Shown here: positions 42,646 through 52,572 of the stretch, piece after piece | Position numbering within the stretch: position 1 is the stretch's first letter | Layout of the letters: every line of letters begins with the position of its first letter | DNA from: Calothrix sp. NIES-2098 | GTDB taxonomy: Bacteria; Cyanobacteriota; Cyanobacteriia; Cyanobacteriales; Nostocaceae | DNA length: 64,000 bases | Direction: 5' to 3' | NCBI GenBank assembly: GCA_002368175.1 | Contig: AP018172.1 | Coordinates: 1,176,001 to 1,240,000, forward strand | The notes under the pieces: generated by a model | Databases searched by the model: none | Told to the model about the DNA's origin: nothing | What the model saw: the letters and a program-made list of their open reading frames with translations, nothing else | Translations under genes and position numbers: made by a program

Positions 42646-42870
42646 GGTTAAAAAATAATTGGTAAAAATTCTTCAAGAAAATATACTGAAAGAAAAAAAC
42701 GAATCGCCAAGTACGCCAAGTATGCCAAGGAAGAGGAAGTTAGTCTGTGCGACTCCGCGTTTTTGCGTGAACTTGATAAATTTATACTTATCGTTTAGTT
42801 CAATGTCATTAACATAGGAAATAAGCTAGAGTCACGGTGAATACTTATATAGCCATAACTAATAAAAGCC

Positions 42871-44139
42871 ATGAGTGATGAGTTCTATAATCGTGGGCTG
42901 GAAAAAGCTAAACAAAAAGACTACGCTGGAGCCATTGAGGAATTTAATCGTGCTTTGCAGGTGACACCTTACTTTCCCGAAGCTTATTTTCAAAGAGGGT
43001 TGGCATATTATGACTCAGGGGAAATTATCCAGGCTGTTTCCGATTATACCGAAGCTCTGAAGCTGAATCCCGAAAGTATGGAAGCTTACTATTCTCGCGC
43101 CTTAGCTAGGGTGGCGTTGAAAAATCTACCGGGTGCGTTGGAAGATGTGGAACGCGCTATTCGCCTTAATTCTAATTATGCCGCAGCTTACAGCCTTCGA
43201 GGGATAGTGCGACGCAAACAGGGGTATATTCATGATGCGATCGCTAATTTTAAAAAAGCAGCAGAATTATATCTAGCGCAAAAGGATAAGGAAAATTGTC
43301 GTCTGTGTTTGGAAAGAATTAAACAGCTACAACCACCGGATAAACCGACTGTTCAGCAATCAAATTCACCCACTGTCACCATCAAATCTGAGAAAGAATA
43401 TTTTACGCAACTATTAGATAAAGCAGAAAAGGGAGATACCCGCGAGGCAATTGAAGATTTAAACTGGGTATTAAAAGCCGATCCCCAAGATGCACAAGCT
43501 TATTGCTGTCGTGGGGTGGTGCGTTGTAAAATGGGCGACTATCAAAGTGCGATCGCAGATTTTAATCAAGCACTAAAATTGAATTTTCAAGATGCTATTG
43601 TCTATCGCAACCGAGGTAAAGCCCGTTATTTGTTAGGTGATTATCAAGGTGCGATCGCAGATTTTAACACTGCACTGCAAATTCAACCCCAGGATGCTTT
43701 AGTATATGTTGCCAGAGGTAATGCTTATCGAGCAATGAGCAATTATCTGGGTGCCATTCAAGATTATTCCCAAGCACTACAAATTAATCCTGAAGATGCT
43801 CAAGCTTATTATAATCGCGGTATTGCTCATACGCTTTTAGAAGAAATGCAACAGGCAAGTGAAGATTATCAAAAAGCAGCAAGTATTTTTCTCGAAAAAG
43901 AAGACTGGGAAAATTATCAACAAGTTTTAAATAGCCTCAACAAAATTCATAAATCTCTTCCTGAAACCAAAAACCATAAATATAATCTTCTGCGTCAGCG
44001 ATTGTTACGCTTAGTTGGCGGTCAGTGGGAAATTGCTCAAAGATTAATTCAGCAAAAAAAAGATTACTTTCCGCAAATGCCAGAAGAGTGGTATATGCAA
44101 AAAGTGATTACAGAATTAGAACGCGATCGCGGTAATTAA
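42871..44139 (+). CDS. TPR repeat protein
   Basis: The 422-residue protein is built from two blocks of TPR units: about four at residues 1-140 (EFYNRGLEKAKQKDYAGAIEEFNRAL, AYFQRGLAYYDSGEIIQAVSDYTEAL) and about five at 185-345 (AYCCRGVVRCKMGDYQSAIADFNQAL). They are joined by a linker containing DKPTVQQSNSPTVTIK. It has no signal peptide and no catalytic domain, so it is probably a cytoplasmic scaffold. The C-terminal 70 residues (LLRQRLLRLVGGQWEIAQRLIQQKKDYFPQMPEEWYMQKVI) are not TPR. The repeats resemble those of the kinase at 18691. Function is unknown. Confidence 0.9.
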   Translation: MSDEFYNRGLEKAKQKDYAGAIEEFNRALQVTPYFPEAYFQRGLAYYDSGEIIQAVSDYTEALKLNPESMEAYYSRALARVALKNLPGALEDVERAIRLNSNYAAAYSLRGIVRRKQGYIHDAIANFKKAAELYLAQKDKENCRLCLERIKQLQPPDKPTVQQSNSPTVTIKSEKEYFTQLLDKAEKGDTREAIEDLNWVLKADPQDAQAYCCRGVVRCKMGDYQSAIADFNQALKLNFQDAIVYRNRGKARYLLGDYQGAIADFNTALQIQPQDALVYVARGNAYRAMSNYLGAIQDYSQALQINPEDAQAYYNRGIAHTLLEEMQQASEDYQKAASIFLEKEDWENYQQVLNSLNKIHKSLPETKNHKYNLLRQRLLRLVGGQWEIAQRLIQQKKDYFPQMPEEWYMQKVITELERDRGN

Positions 44140-44250
44140 TATATAGAGATTTCTGAATTAGTGAGAATCAGATACAAGAGGATAAACGCAGATAAATTTA
44201 TCAGGGATTGCAGGTATAATTTTGCTGCAAAAATTTGCGATAATCAGCAG

Positions 44251-46203
44251 ATGCGATTTTTTACTAAGTTTTTTACTACTTTCATTGCAGTATTACTACT
44301 GCCTATTCTCATGGTTTCTGCCCAAAATCCCACGGTCAACCCAGGAGAAAACCTTGTAACTGAGGGTATCCCAACGATACCTGCATCGCTGACAGAAACA
44401 GTAGACCGCTACACCCAATTTCGATCGGCTGGTCTTGCTAGTTGGCATCCTCATCGCCGTGAAATGCTGATTTCAACCCGCTTTGGCGATGTGCCCCAAG
44501 TACACTTAGTCAAATTTCCTTTAGGGAGTCGCAAGCAGTTGACTTTCTTTTCAGAACGAGTGAATGGGGGAACTTTTCAACCCACAGAAGGCAAGTATTT
44601 TGTATTTAGTAAAGATACTGGTGGTAATGAATTTAACCAAAATTACCGTTATGAATTAGCGACAGGAGAAATTACACTTCTTACTGATGGGAAGTCAAAA
44701 AATAGCCGGGGCGTGTGGTCGAATCGGGGAGATAGAATGATTTACACTTCCACCCGCCGCACTGGTAAAGATTATGATTTTTACATTATCGATCCGAAAA
44801 ATCCGAAAAGCGATCGCCTGTTAACCCAGGTTGAAGGCGGCGGTTGGGGTGGTTTAGATTGGTCGCCAGATGACGCGCAATTTTTAGCACAGGAATACAT
44901 CTCTGCTAATGAAAGCTATCTTTGGCTGATGGATACTCAGTCGGGTGAGAAAAAATTAGTCACGCCCAAGGGAGGTAAGGAAAAAGTTGCCTATTATGGC
45001 GGCGCATTTAGTAAAGATGGTAAGGGTTTGTATGTAATTACTGACCGCGACTTTGAATTTTCTCGGTTGGCGTACATTGACTTAGCAACATTACAGCACA
45101 CCTATCTCACCAGCAACATTCCTTGGGATGTAGAAGATTTTGACCTTTCCTATGATGGTAAACAGATTGCTTTCGTCACTAATGAAGACGGGGCTAGCGT
45201 GTTGCATCTTTTAGAAACAGCCACAGGTAAGGAAAAGCCACTGCCAAAGTTACCTGTAGGAGATATATATGGTGTTAGTTGGCATCGCAACAATCAAGAT
45301 TTAGGCTTTACCTTAGTTTCTGCGCGAACAACTGCTGATGTTTACTCCTTAAATATCCTTAGCAATAGAATTGAACGCTGGACAGAAAGCGAAACAGGCG
45401 GCTTAGATACAGAGAATTTCCCCGAAGCCCAACTAGTACGCTGGAAAAGTTTCGACAATCGAACCATCTCCGGCTTTTTGTATTTTCCCCCCGCTAAATT
45501 TAAAGGTAAGCGCCCAGTAATTATTGATATTCATGGAGGCCCGGAAAGTCAGTCTCGTCCTTCATTTTTGGGACGGGGTAACTATTACTTGAACGAATTG
45601 GGAGTTGCGATACTTTTTCCCAATGTCAGGGGTTCAAGTGGTTACGGTAAAACCTTCTTAAAGTTAGACAATGGCTATCAACGGGAAGACTCAGTTAAGG
45701 ATATCGGTGCATTATTAGACTGGATTGCAACTCAACCAGACTTAGATAAAAACCGGATTTTAGTCACAGGAGGAAGCTATGGTGGCTATATGTCCTTAGC
45801 AGTTGCAACTAAATATGGTGACAGAATTCGTGCTTCCATTGATCTGGTCGGTATTTCTAACTTCGTCACTTTCTTAGAAAAAACCGAAAGTTATCGGCGC
45901 GATTTACGCAGAGTAGAATACGGGGACGAACGCGACCCAAAAATGCGAGAATTCTTGCTGAAAATTTCACCTTTAAATAATGCCAGTAGCATTAAAAAAC
46001 CGCTATTTGTGATTCACGGCAAAAATGATCCCCGCGTTCCTCTCAATGAAGCCGAACAAATTGTAGCGACAGTGAAAAATAATCAAGTACCAGTTTGGTA
46101 TTTGATGGCGAAGGATGAAGGGCATGGTTTTAGTAAGAAGAAAAATATTGACTTCCAATTCTATGCAACGGTTATGTTTGTCAAAGAATTTTTATTGAAG
46201 TAG
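44251..46203 (+). CDS. S9-family serine peptidase, exported
   Basis: An open frame begins at 44161, but the ATG at 44251 gives a proper signal peptide (MRFFTKFFTTFIAVLLLPILMVSAQ), so the protein is about 650 residues. The first half is a beta-propeller with WD40-like/TolB-like repeats (GGWGGLDWSPDDAQFLAQEY, SYDGKQIAFVTNEDG). The second half is a prolyl-oligopeptidase catalytic domain with PVIIDIHGGPESQSRP, nucleophile GGSYGGYMS, Asp in GKNDPRVP and His in DEGHGF. All three catalytic residues are present. It should cleave peptides in the periplasm. It follows the TPR gene on the same strand. Confidence 0.93.
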   Translation: MRFFTKFFTTFIAVLLLPILMVSAQNPTVNPGENLVTEGIPTIPASLTETVDRYTQFRSAGLASWHPHRREMLISTRFGDVPQVHLVKFPLGSRKQLTFFSERVNGGTFQPTEGKYFVFSKDTGGNEFNQNYRYELATGEITLLTDGKSKNSRGVWSNRGDRMIYTSTRRTGKDYDFYIIDPKNPKSDRLLTQVEGGGWGGLDWSPDDAQFLAQEYISANESYLWLMDTQSGEKKLVTPKGGKEKVAYYGGAFSKDGKGLYVITDRDFEFSRLAYIDLATLQHTYLTSNIPWDVEDFDLSYDGKQIAFVTNEDGASVLHLLETATGKEKPLPKLPVGDIYGVSWHRNNQDLGFTLVSARTTADVYSLNILSNRIERWTESETGGLDTENFPEAQLVRWKSFDNRTISGFLYFPPAKFKGKRPVIIDIHGGPESQSRPSFLGRGNYYLNELGVAILFPNVRGSSGYGKTFLKLDNGYQREDSVKDIGALLDWIATQPDLDKNRILVTGGSYGGYMSLAVATKYGDRIRASIDLVGISNFVTFLEKTESYRRDLRRVEYGDERDPKMREFLLKISPLNNASSIKKPLFVIHGKNDPRVPLNEAEQIVATVKNNQVPVWYLMAKDEGHGFSKKKNIDFQFYATVMFVKEFLLK

Positions 46204-46218
46204 TCAATATCTAGTATT

Positions 46219-46245
46219 TGTAGGGTGGGCAATGCCCATCCTACA
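46219..46245. repeat. Hairpin repeat between convergent genes
   Basis: TGTAGGGTGGGC pairs with GCCCATCCTACA around AAT (12 bp, one G-U pair). A shorter relative, GGTGGGC-AAT-GCCCACC, is at 62712-62728. It lies between the peptidase and RNase genes, which converge, and may serve as a terminator. Similar GTAGGGTGGGCAATGCCCACC elements are common in Nostocales. Confidence 0.7.
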
Positions 46246-46330
46246 TATTATTTCTGTATTTTTTATTTTTTTGATTTATGATATCAGCACAATGTTATTT
46301 GCGCTTTTGTAATTTATCTGAGAGCTTGAG

Positions 46331-48382
46331 TTAATTCAAAGCTTCTTGATAAATTATTTCTTGAAACTGAATCATATCTTTTTGCGGGTCGGCAAGGCTA
46401 ACTTTAACTAATAAATGTTCGCCCAAACTCACAGAACGTCTAAAAGACATAGGCAATTGTAAGCCTAAGTCTTCTAAGAGAATTAACGCTAAATTGCTGT
46501 CTTCCCGCAGCCACATTAAAACTGTCACTTGCCAAACTTGATCGGGATAACGCCGCAAATACTCTAAAGCATAGTATCTGTTAGTTTGGCGTTCTACCAT
46601 TGTCACTTCTTGGGTGATGCTGGTAACAGTCATCATCACCTCTTTGAGTTGTTCTGCTGAGAAGGGTAGAACTTCGCCACGCAAATGGGCTTTGAGTTGA
46701 AAGTGGGTAAGCAAATCGCTGTAGCGGCGGATGGGAGAAGTCGCTTGAGTGTAGGTATCCAAACCTAAGCCAGCGTGACGCACTGGAGTAATACTCATTT
46801 CGCTTTTGGGCATACAGCGGCGCATAGCACAGGCGCGAACGAATCCGGCTGGTAGCTGAAGTAATTCTTCTTCTGGGGGTAATTCTGGCTGTGGCTGACC
46901 GCGAAACGGTAGGGGAATTTTATGAGTTTGACCGTAGCGGGCTGCGACTTCGCCAGCTAAAATCATCATTTCTGCTACTAGTTGCCGTGATAGGGAGTCA
47001 TCTAAAATATCAATGCTGATCTCGTCACCTTTGACTTTAATTGCTGCCTCTGGCATATTGATGCTGATGGCACCTTGAGCGTATCGCCAAGCTTTACGTC
47101 GCTGTGCCCACATAGCGATCGCGGCAATTTCTGGTTCTGCTTGTACTCCTAATTGCAGCATCTCATCTACATCTTCGTAGGTGAGGCGGTAAGTGGGCTT
47201 AATAAAGCTGGGATGAATACTGTAATCTTCTACTTGCCCAGTTGGATCTAAAATAATCCCAAAGCTGAGGGCGCAACAAACTCGTCCCTGTACCAAACTC
47301 ATGGGGCCAGTAGCTAAGACCTCAGGGAACATGGGAATCATGCCTGTAGGCAAGTAAACTGTACTACCCCGCTTTCTAGCTTCTAAATCTAGGTCATCTT
47401 CTGGTACTAACAACCGGGTAGGGTCAGCAATATGTACCCACAGGCGTTCCCGTCCATCTGGGAGTGATTCCCAACTCAGACCATCGTCGATTTCTGTGGT
47501 ACTTTCATCATCAATTGTGTATACCTTTAAGTGAGTCAGATCGAGACGGTCTGTATCTAGATCTGAGGGTGGGGAATCCAAACGCTGTTGCGCCACTTCT
47601 AATACCTTGCTAGGAAATTGAACCGGAATAGCTGAACGACGCAAAAACAAGTTTTCGTTGGGACTCCACCAACCCAAGTCAACTAGTAGTTGAAATGCTC
47701 CTTGGGGCGTTGCGGGGCGTCCCAGCATGGTCATCGTTTCCAATACTGGGCCTGGGGGAGGGTAAGCCCTAGGTAATGAGTCATAATTTACCCCCATACG
47801 CACAACATCTGCTACTAGGGCTGCGTATTTTTCTAAGGCTTCTAGGCGTTGGCGATCGTGGCGTTGCCATTCTACGGTTTCACCCGCTAAAGCTTGTTCG
47901 ACACGCGCCAAAAATTCTTGCTGTCCCTTAGCTTTTTGGGCTTCTACTTCTAGCTGGTGTTTGCGTTCTGCTACTTGAGCTGTCGTCCTCGGCTCATAGG
48001 CGTCTCCCTTTTGCTTGAAATAGAGTTTGTCGTCTGACAACAAGCAATGGGCGGCGTAACAATGAGGCCCTTCTGATTCCGAAAACAACAGATTCGCCAT
48101 TTCGGGTGGGGTAACTGTTTCCCCATCTTCAACCAGCAATTCCCAGGCTACTTCCAAGCTAGATGGATCTAAATATGGCTTGACTTGTTCTAAAAAGCTG
48201 CCAATATCCGCAGGCTTGTAGGTTTGTCCGTTAACTGTATAGGTAATTTGTCTAGGCGCGAGGCTGTGGGATTGACCGCGTTCATCTACCACAAACCAAC
48301 GGGTTTTTCCGTCTGGGCGATCTACTACTCCCAGACGGCGATCGCCTTGAACCCTAAATTCAACTAGCGTCCCCTTCTCCAC
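46331..48382 (-). CDS. rnb: RNase II/R-family exoribonuclease
   Basis: The 683-residue protein has the RNB catalytic domain: LTHLKVYTIDDESTTEIDDGLSWE with the metal-binding Asp residues, ERLWVHIADPTRLL, GSTVYLPTGMIPMFPEVLATGPMSLVQG and HAGLGLDTYTQATSPIRRYSDLLTHFQL. The N-terminus (MEKGTLVEFRVQGDRRLGVVDRP) and the C-terminus resemble the short RNase II-type enzymes of cyanobacteria. It degrades RNA from the 3' end. The gene lies 219 nt downstream of rpsR on the same strand, a conserved cyanobacterial neighbourhood. RNase II and RNase R cannot be fully separated by sequence here. Confidence 0.9.
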   Translation of the reverse strand: MEKGTLVEFRVQGDRRLGVVDRPDGKTRWFVVDERGQSHSLAPRQITYTVNGQTYKPADIGSFLEQVKPYLDPSSLEVAWELLVEDGETVTPPEMANLLFSESEGPHCYAAHCLLSDDKLYFKQKGDAYEPRTTAQVAERKHQLEVEAQKAKGQQEFLARVEQALAGETVEWQRHDRQRLEALEKYAALVADVVRMGVNYDSLPRAYPPPGPVLETMTMLGRPATPQGAFQLLVDLGWWSPNENLFLRRSAIPVQFPSKVLEVAQQRLDSPPSDLDTDRLDLTHLKVYTIDDESTTEIDDGLSWESLPDGRERLWVHIADPTRLLVPEDDLDLEARKRGSTVYLPTGMIPMFPEVLATGPMSLVQGRVCCALSFGIILDPTGQVEDYSIHPSFIKPTYRLTYEDVDEMLQLGVQAEPEIAAIAMWAQRRKAWRYAQGAISINMPEAAIKVKGDEISIDILDDSLSRQLVAEMMILAGEVAARYGQTHKIPLPFRGQPQPELPPEEELLQLPAGFVRACAMRRCMPKSEMSITPVRHAGLGLDTYTQATSPIRRYSDLLTHFQLKAHLRGEVLPFSAEQLKEVMMTVTSITQEVTMVERQTNRYYALEYLRRYPDQVWQVTVLMWLREDSNLALILLEDLGLQLPMSFRRSVSLGEHLLVKVSLADPQKDMIQFQEIIYQEALN

Positions 48383-48601
48383 AACTCTCGCACTTAATTT
48401 GGTTAACTAATAAATTTTAGATTTTGGATTGAATATTGACTACTGAATCCAAAATCTCATGATTTTTTATATGCAGAAGATGATTCTACACTGACTTAAT
48501 GAGATTTTAGATTGTGGACTCAGAAAATTTGCAGCCACATACACCATAAATGCAGCTGCTAGAGATAATCCATAACCTAAAATTCTCGCTTTCAACTCGA
48601 A

Positions 48602-48817
48602 TTAGCCTTCGGCGTTGATAAACGGCAACAAGGCAACAATTCGAGCACGTTTAATTGCTAATGTCAAGTCTCGCTGTTGCTGAGATGTCAGCCCAGTGAT
48701 CCGACGTGGCAGTATCTTACCTCGTTCGGTGACAAACTTCCGCAACAAATCAACATCTTTATAATCAATAGGTTCTCCCGGCTTAATCGGAGATAGACGA
48801 CGACGATAGTAGCTCAT
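48602..48817 (-). CDS. rpsR: Small ribosomal subunit protein bS18
   Basis: The 71-residue protein MSYYRRRLSPIKPGEPIDYKDVDLLRKFVTERGKILPRRITGL... is a complete bS18, including the conserved RRITGLTSQQQRDLTLAIKRARIVALLPF region. It is a 30S platform protein. It follows rpmG by 2 nt, so the two are one operon, and the RNase gene comes next. Confidence 0.98.
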   Translation of the reverse strand: MSYYRRRLSPIKPGEPIDYKDVDLLRKFVTERGKILPRRITGLTSQQQRDLTLAIKRARIVALLPFINAEG

Positions 48818-48819
48818 CT

Positions 48820-49014
48820 TTACTTAATTTCCTTGTGGACTGTGTGGGTATTGCAATGGGAGCAGAACTTTTTCAGTTCTAATCGGTTGGTGGTGTTACG
48901 CCGATTCTTCGTAGTGGTATACCGGGAAACACCAGGAGAACGCTTGTTAGCGTTAGTGCGACATTCGGTACATTCTAGTGTCACTATTATGCGGACACCT
49001 TTACTCTTAGCCAT
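48820..49014 (-). CDS. rpmG: Large ribosomal subunit protein bL33
   Basis: The 64-residue protein MAKSKGVRIIVTLECTECRTNANKRSPGVSRYTTTKNRRNTTNRLELKKFCSHCNTHTVHKEIK is bL33 with both zinc-binding CxxC pairs (CTEC and CSHC), the C+ form that needs zinc. It is the first gene of the rpmG-rpsR unit; the RDD gene lies 44 nt upstream on the same strand. Confidence 0.98.
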   Translation of the reverse strand: MAKSKGVRIIVTLECTECRTNANKRSPGVSRYTTTKNRRNTTNRLELKKFCSHCNTHTVHKEIK

Positions 49015-49057
49015 AATCTTACAAACCGTAAAGCCTGGAGAGAATTAACACAAATGA

Positions 49058-49615
49058 CTATCTTCTCACATTTCGTCGCAGATTTTCAACTAATCGCTTG
49101 ACTTTGATATCGAGCGAGTAGCCACGACGCGACGAAACTATGATAGTTCCTGCATAGCGGTCATGCAAAGCCTGACGCATCTGGGTATCATACAAGGCTG
49201 TACCACAGTCAATCGCCAGGGGAAGTACTAGCAGTATAGCAGTGGGATTGGCAATAATATTGCCTAAAGCAATGGAAACCAAAAGCGCACCTACACCAAT
49301 TATTGCTTCTCTTTTGAGCAGTGCCAGCAACTCTGGAATTCTACCCATTACTTGCCCAGCTTCGACTTCCAGCACTTTGAGGTCAAATGCCCAACGCCCT
49401 AAACTTTGTCCTTGATTGTTATATACTACTAGCACCCGTAAAACTAGCCAAGCGATCGCGAACACTAGAATTTGTACAATTTGAATACCCGAACGGTTGC
49501 TGCCCAAGAGGGAACTAATTAACCAAACACCAAGAAAATCTAGCCCCAACGCCATACCGCGTCGTCCAATTTCAGCCTTGGGATAGTGTTTTTGAGGTAC
49601 TCGTTCAATGGTCAT
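49058..49615 (-). CDS. RDD-family membrane protein
   Basis: The 185-residue protein has four hydrophobic segments: residues 21-37 (GLDFLGVWLISSLLGS), 45-64 (IVQILVFAIAWLVLRVLVVY), 106-124 and 127-146. The RDD-type start IGRRGMALGLDFLGVWL shows the Arg and Asp of the family, and GQSLGRWAFDLKVL is the second motif. Some RDD proteins are thought to take part in transport or in membrane protein assembly; the role here is unknown. It lies upstream of rpmG. Confidence 0.8.
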   Translation of the reverse strand: MTIERVPQKHYPKAEIGRRGMALGLDFLGVWLISSLLGSNRSGIQIVQILVFAIAWLVLRVLVVYNNQGQSLGRWAFDLKVLEVEAGQVMGRIPELLALLKREAIIGVGALLVSIALGNIIANPTAILLVLPLAIDCGTALYDTQMRQALHDRYAGTIIVSSRRGYSLDIKVKRLVENLRRNVRR

Positions 49616-49764
49616 ACAAACTCAGCATTTATCTGGGGATTAAAGTTTGGTATTGTGCTTTTCCTCTAACCCAATCTTAAGCGAATTAACATTTGGCTAT
49701 AGTAAGTTTTCAGTTTTTTCTAGCTACTGAATCGCTTACTATGACCAAATTGGTTGCAGTGCTC

Positions 49765-52572
49765 TTAAGTAGTCAAATTTACTTGCACAATCATATCGTT
49801 GAAGTCTTTGTCACCAATATTTGCTAAATCCTCAAAGCCAAAGATATTACTACCTAACAGGTTAATATGATCCATCCGATCTGCGTTAGCTCCCAAAAAT
49901 GGGAAGTAAATTGCGGGATCGTTACTGGGATTGCCATCTAAAATTGCTTCTGGTCTACCATTAGCAATCATAAATGGTGCGAAAATAGCGCCTGGCTGGA
50001 AAGTTCCTGTATAAGTTGCCGTACCTTGGTTATTAACTGTCAAATCCATACCCACAACGCGCCCACGAACTGCTGCTTGAGTATAGCCTGAGTCCCCAAT
50101 ACGTAAATCAACTGTACCATTACCATCGACATCAATACCTCCATTCTCATCAGCAACCTGATAAAAACTAACAAAATTTTTGAAAGCTGCTTCTCTATTG
50201 ACAATAAAATCGGCTTTTACCAGTTGTGTCACACCTTGTAAATTAATCAGTTCTCCCTGTAGCTTTCCTTGTAAATTTGTACCCAAAGGTAAGGCTTGAT
50301 TTGTGGGTTGCACTTTCACCACTAAATCCTTGAACTCATCAGTGCTATGACCACGAATATCTTTCCAGGCTAAGGAGTATGCTTCATTCCCTAAATCTGT
50401 AATCTTTTGCGTTGAGACATCAGAAAATAGCACATTGCCGATCGGGGCGACTCCAGTTTGCACAGCATCAGTTGTACTATTTTGTACTAAATAAAATCTT
50501 AAATTAGCATCAGAATCTACTTCTAGTAATTTTGTGAGATTGTCGGTTCTAAAGCCATTAGGAACATTAGCAATAGTAGAGAAAATTACCTTGGATCTAG
50601 CTAAAGCTAGCTGGGTATAACCAGCGTTTCCTGGTGCTAGATCGCCAATTCTGCCGGTACTATCGTCAACGGTAAACACGCCAATTTCATTTACTTGCTG
50701 AGAATTATGTCCTGTCAGCGTAAATTGCAGGGTTGCTTTGGCACTGTCACTGGTGATGTGAAAAATATCATGACTAGGATTTGTCAGATGGGTTTGCTTA
50801 TTTTCTGCAACCACTTTAAAGGGTCGCATCATCTCATTATCTTCATGTGAAAGGATGTGGCAGTGCCAAACATAATCCCCTGGTTTATCAAATTTGGCAA
50901 TGATGCGAACAACTTCACCGGGATTGGCAATAACAGTGTCTTTCCAACCTCTTTCAGATGGTAATGGAGCCTCTACATCGCCGCTGAGAGTGACATTCTC
51001 CAACCTTTGCTTAGTCCCTTCCATAGCATCTTTGCCCACAGTGACTACATCACCATTAAATTTCTCGCGGTTGAGAATCTGGAAGTTCGTCAAGTGCAGG
51101 TGAATTGGGTGTGCATCCTCGGTAGTGTTGTAGAATTCCCAGACTTCAGTAGTACCCAACTTTGGTTGCTCTGTAATTGGGTCATCCCATAGTAATGAGC
51201 CATCTGCCATTGTTCCCAATTCTGGTCTGATCCGGCCAAACTTGTCTCTACCTTCAAATAGAACGAGTTGTCTTGTAGGTCCGGTTTGAGTGAGGGGTTC
51301 TATTTCGTCAGAACGTAACTCTGTTGTCAATCCATCGGTTGCGTCAGTATCAACTTTAGCGTTCGGGATAGAACTAAGGGGCTGATTCACCTCGATTTTC
51401 AGGATCTGGCCTGTTGTATTGGGATCGGCCAAATTTGGTTCTTCATCTGGATGCTCATTGAGTCCCATGAATGGTTCATCTGGCCCCAAATTTTGTAAGA
51501 TAAACTCTTTTCCTGCATCGCCAGTGAAGTCAACAATCACATCAGCACGTTCGCCAGGTGCAATTACCAACTTATCTAATGCAATTGGTGTTTTAAAAAA
51601 GCCTTGCTCTGTCCCAATTTGGTAAAACTTTTCTTGAGGATCGTTAAACTTGAGGATATAAAATCGCGAGTCAGAACCATTCGCTAACCGGAGGCGATAT
51701 TTCCTAGGTTCAACCTCCATTTTGGGCCATGCCATCCCGTTCACCATAATGAAGTTGCCGAAGAACTCGGGGATGGCGCTAGGATTAGGTGGTGTAGGCG
51801 GGTTTGGGTCTACTAGAGGATCTGGCTCTACTGGTGGATCGGTGGATGGAAAGTACAGCTGTGCATCCGCAGTGAACATCCGATCTTGAATGAGGATTTC
51901 TCGCTCGTAAGAACCGCTAGGCAAAACGCCTTGATGAATCAGACTATTCTCATTTTGATCGCGCAGAAGATAAAAGCCTGCTAAACCTGCATAGACGTTA
52001 AGGCGCGTCAGTCCTAGTGCATGATCGTGATACCAAAGAGTTGAGGCCTCTTGGTCGTTGTCATAAGAATAGTTCTTCTTAACCCACTGCGGCCCTGTTT
52101 CCGAAAAATCTTGTGTGAACCAAGCCTCAGGCGCTCCATCGCTAGCTGCTTCGCTGTGACCACCATGTAAGTGGGTCACGGTAGGAACATACCCCTTTTC
52201 CAAGGTAGCTTGAACAGGTTGTGCAATATGGAGACTCCGATCTATTGGTAGTAAGTGTCCGTTTTTGGGTAGATCGTTTTCCCACCGAACTTTTATGGGA
52301 ACATCTGTTTGCGCTACAAATGTGGGACCAGGAAAAATATTTTGATTTTTACCTTCATAGCTATATCCCCAAACATTGGTATTAAGACGTACATCATCAG
52401 GGGTGCCGTATACACCATCAGCACCTGGTCCTGCGTATAGTCCAAGCCATTGCTCGGTTTCTCGCATTTGAATTGTAAATTTGCCACCTTTTGTCGCATC
52501 TATTCTAATTGGAGTCGGCAGCAAGTTGAGAAATTTTGGTTGATTGTCTGGATCTAGTAAATTATTAATCAT
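49765..52572 (-). CDS. Multicopper oxidase with C-terminal DUF4114-like domain
   Basis: The 935-residue protein has a CotA/bilirubin-oxidase-type multicopper oxidase in its first 590 residues. All four copper-binding motifs are visible: THLHGGHSE, LWYHDHALGLTRLNVYAG, HPIHLHLTNFQI and WHCHILSHEDNEMMRPF. The last 340 residues form a separate part with DUF4114-like signatures (HSTDEFKDLVVKVQ, NIFGFEDLANIGDKDFNDMIVQVN) that recur in secreted cyanobacterial calcium-binding proteins. No signal peptide is seen at the N-terminus (MINNLLDPDNQPKFLNL). It probably oxidises phenols, bilirubin-like compounds or metals. It is not in an operon. Confidence 0.9.
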   Translation of the reverse strand: MINNLLDPDNQPKFLNLLPTPIRIDATKGGKFTIQMRETEQWLGLYAGPGADGVYGTPDDVRLNTNVWGYSYEGKNQNIFPGPTFVAQTDVPIKVRWENDLPKNGHLLPIDRSLHIAQPVQATLEKGYVPTVTHLHGGHSEAASDGAPEAWFTQDFSETGPQWVKKNYSYDNDQEASTLWYHDHALGLTRLNVYAGLAGFYLLRDQNENSLIHQGVLPSGSYEREILIQDRMFTADAQLYFPSTDPPVEPDPLVDPNPPTPPNPSAIPEFFGNFIMVNGMAWPKMEVEPRKYRLRLANGSDSRFYILKFNDPQEKFYQIGTEQGFFKTPIALDKLVIAPGERADVIVDFTGDAGKEFILQNLGPDEPFMGLNEHPDEEPNLADPNTTGQILKIEVNQPLSSIPNAKVDTDATDGLTTELRSDEIEPLTQTGPTRQLVLFEGRDKFGRIRPELGTMADGSLLWDDPITEQPKLGTTEVWEFYNTTEDAHPIHLHLTNFQILNREKFNGDVVTVGKDAMEGTKQRLENVTLSGDVEAPLPSERGWKDTVIANPGEVVRIIAKFDKPGDYVWHCHILSHEDNEMMRPFKVVAENKQTHLTNPSHDIFHITSDSAKATLQFTLTGHNSQQVNEIGVFTVDDSTGRIGDLAPGNAGYTQLALARSKVIFSTIANVPNGFRTDNLTKLLEVDSDANLRFYLVQNSTTDAVQTGVAPIGNVLFSDVSTQKITDLGNEAYSLAWKDIRGHSTDEFKDLVVKVQPTNQALPLGTNLQGKLQGELINLQGVTQLVKADFIVNREAAFKNFVSFYQVADENGGIDVDGNGTVDLRIGDSGYTQAAVRGRVVGMDLTVNNQGTATYTGTFQPGAIFAPFMIANGRPEAILDGNPSNDPAIYFPFLGANADRMDHINLLGSNIFGFEDLANIGDKDFNDMIVQVNLTT

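Noticed and set aside
42690..42725. CGCCAAGTA-type short repeats before the TPR gene
   Set aside because: Only two to three imperfect units, part of common low-complexity sequence in such genomes; not a CRISPR array.
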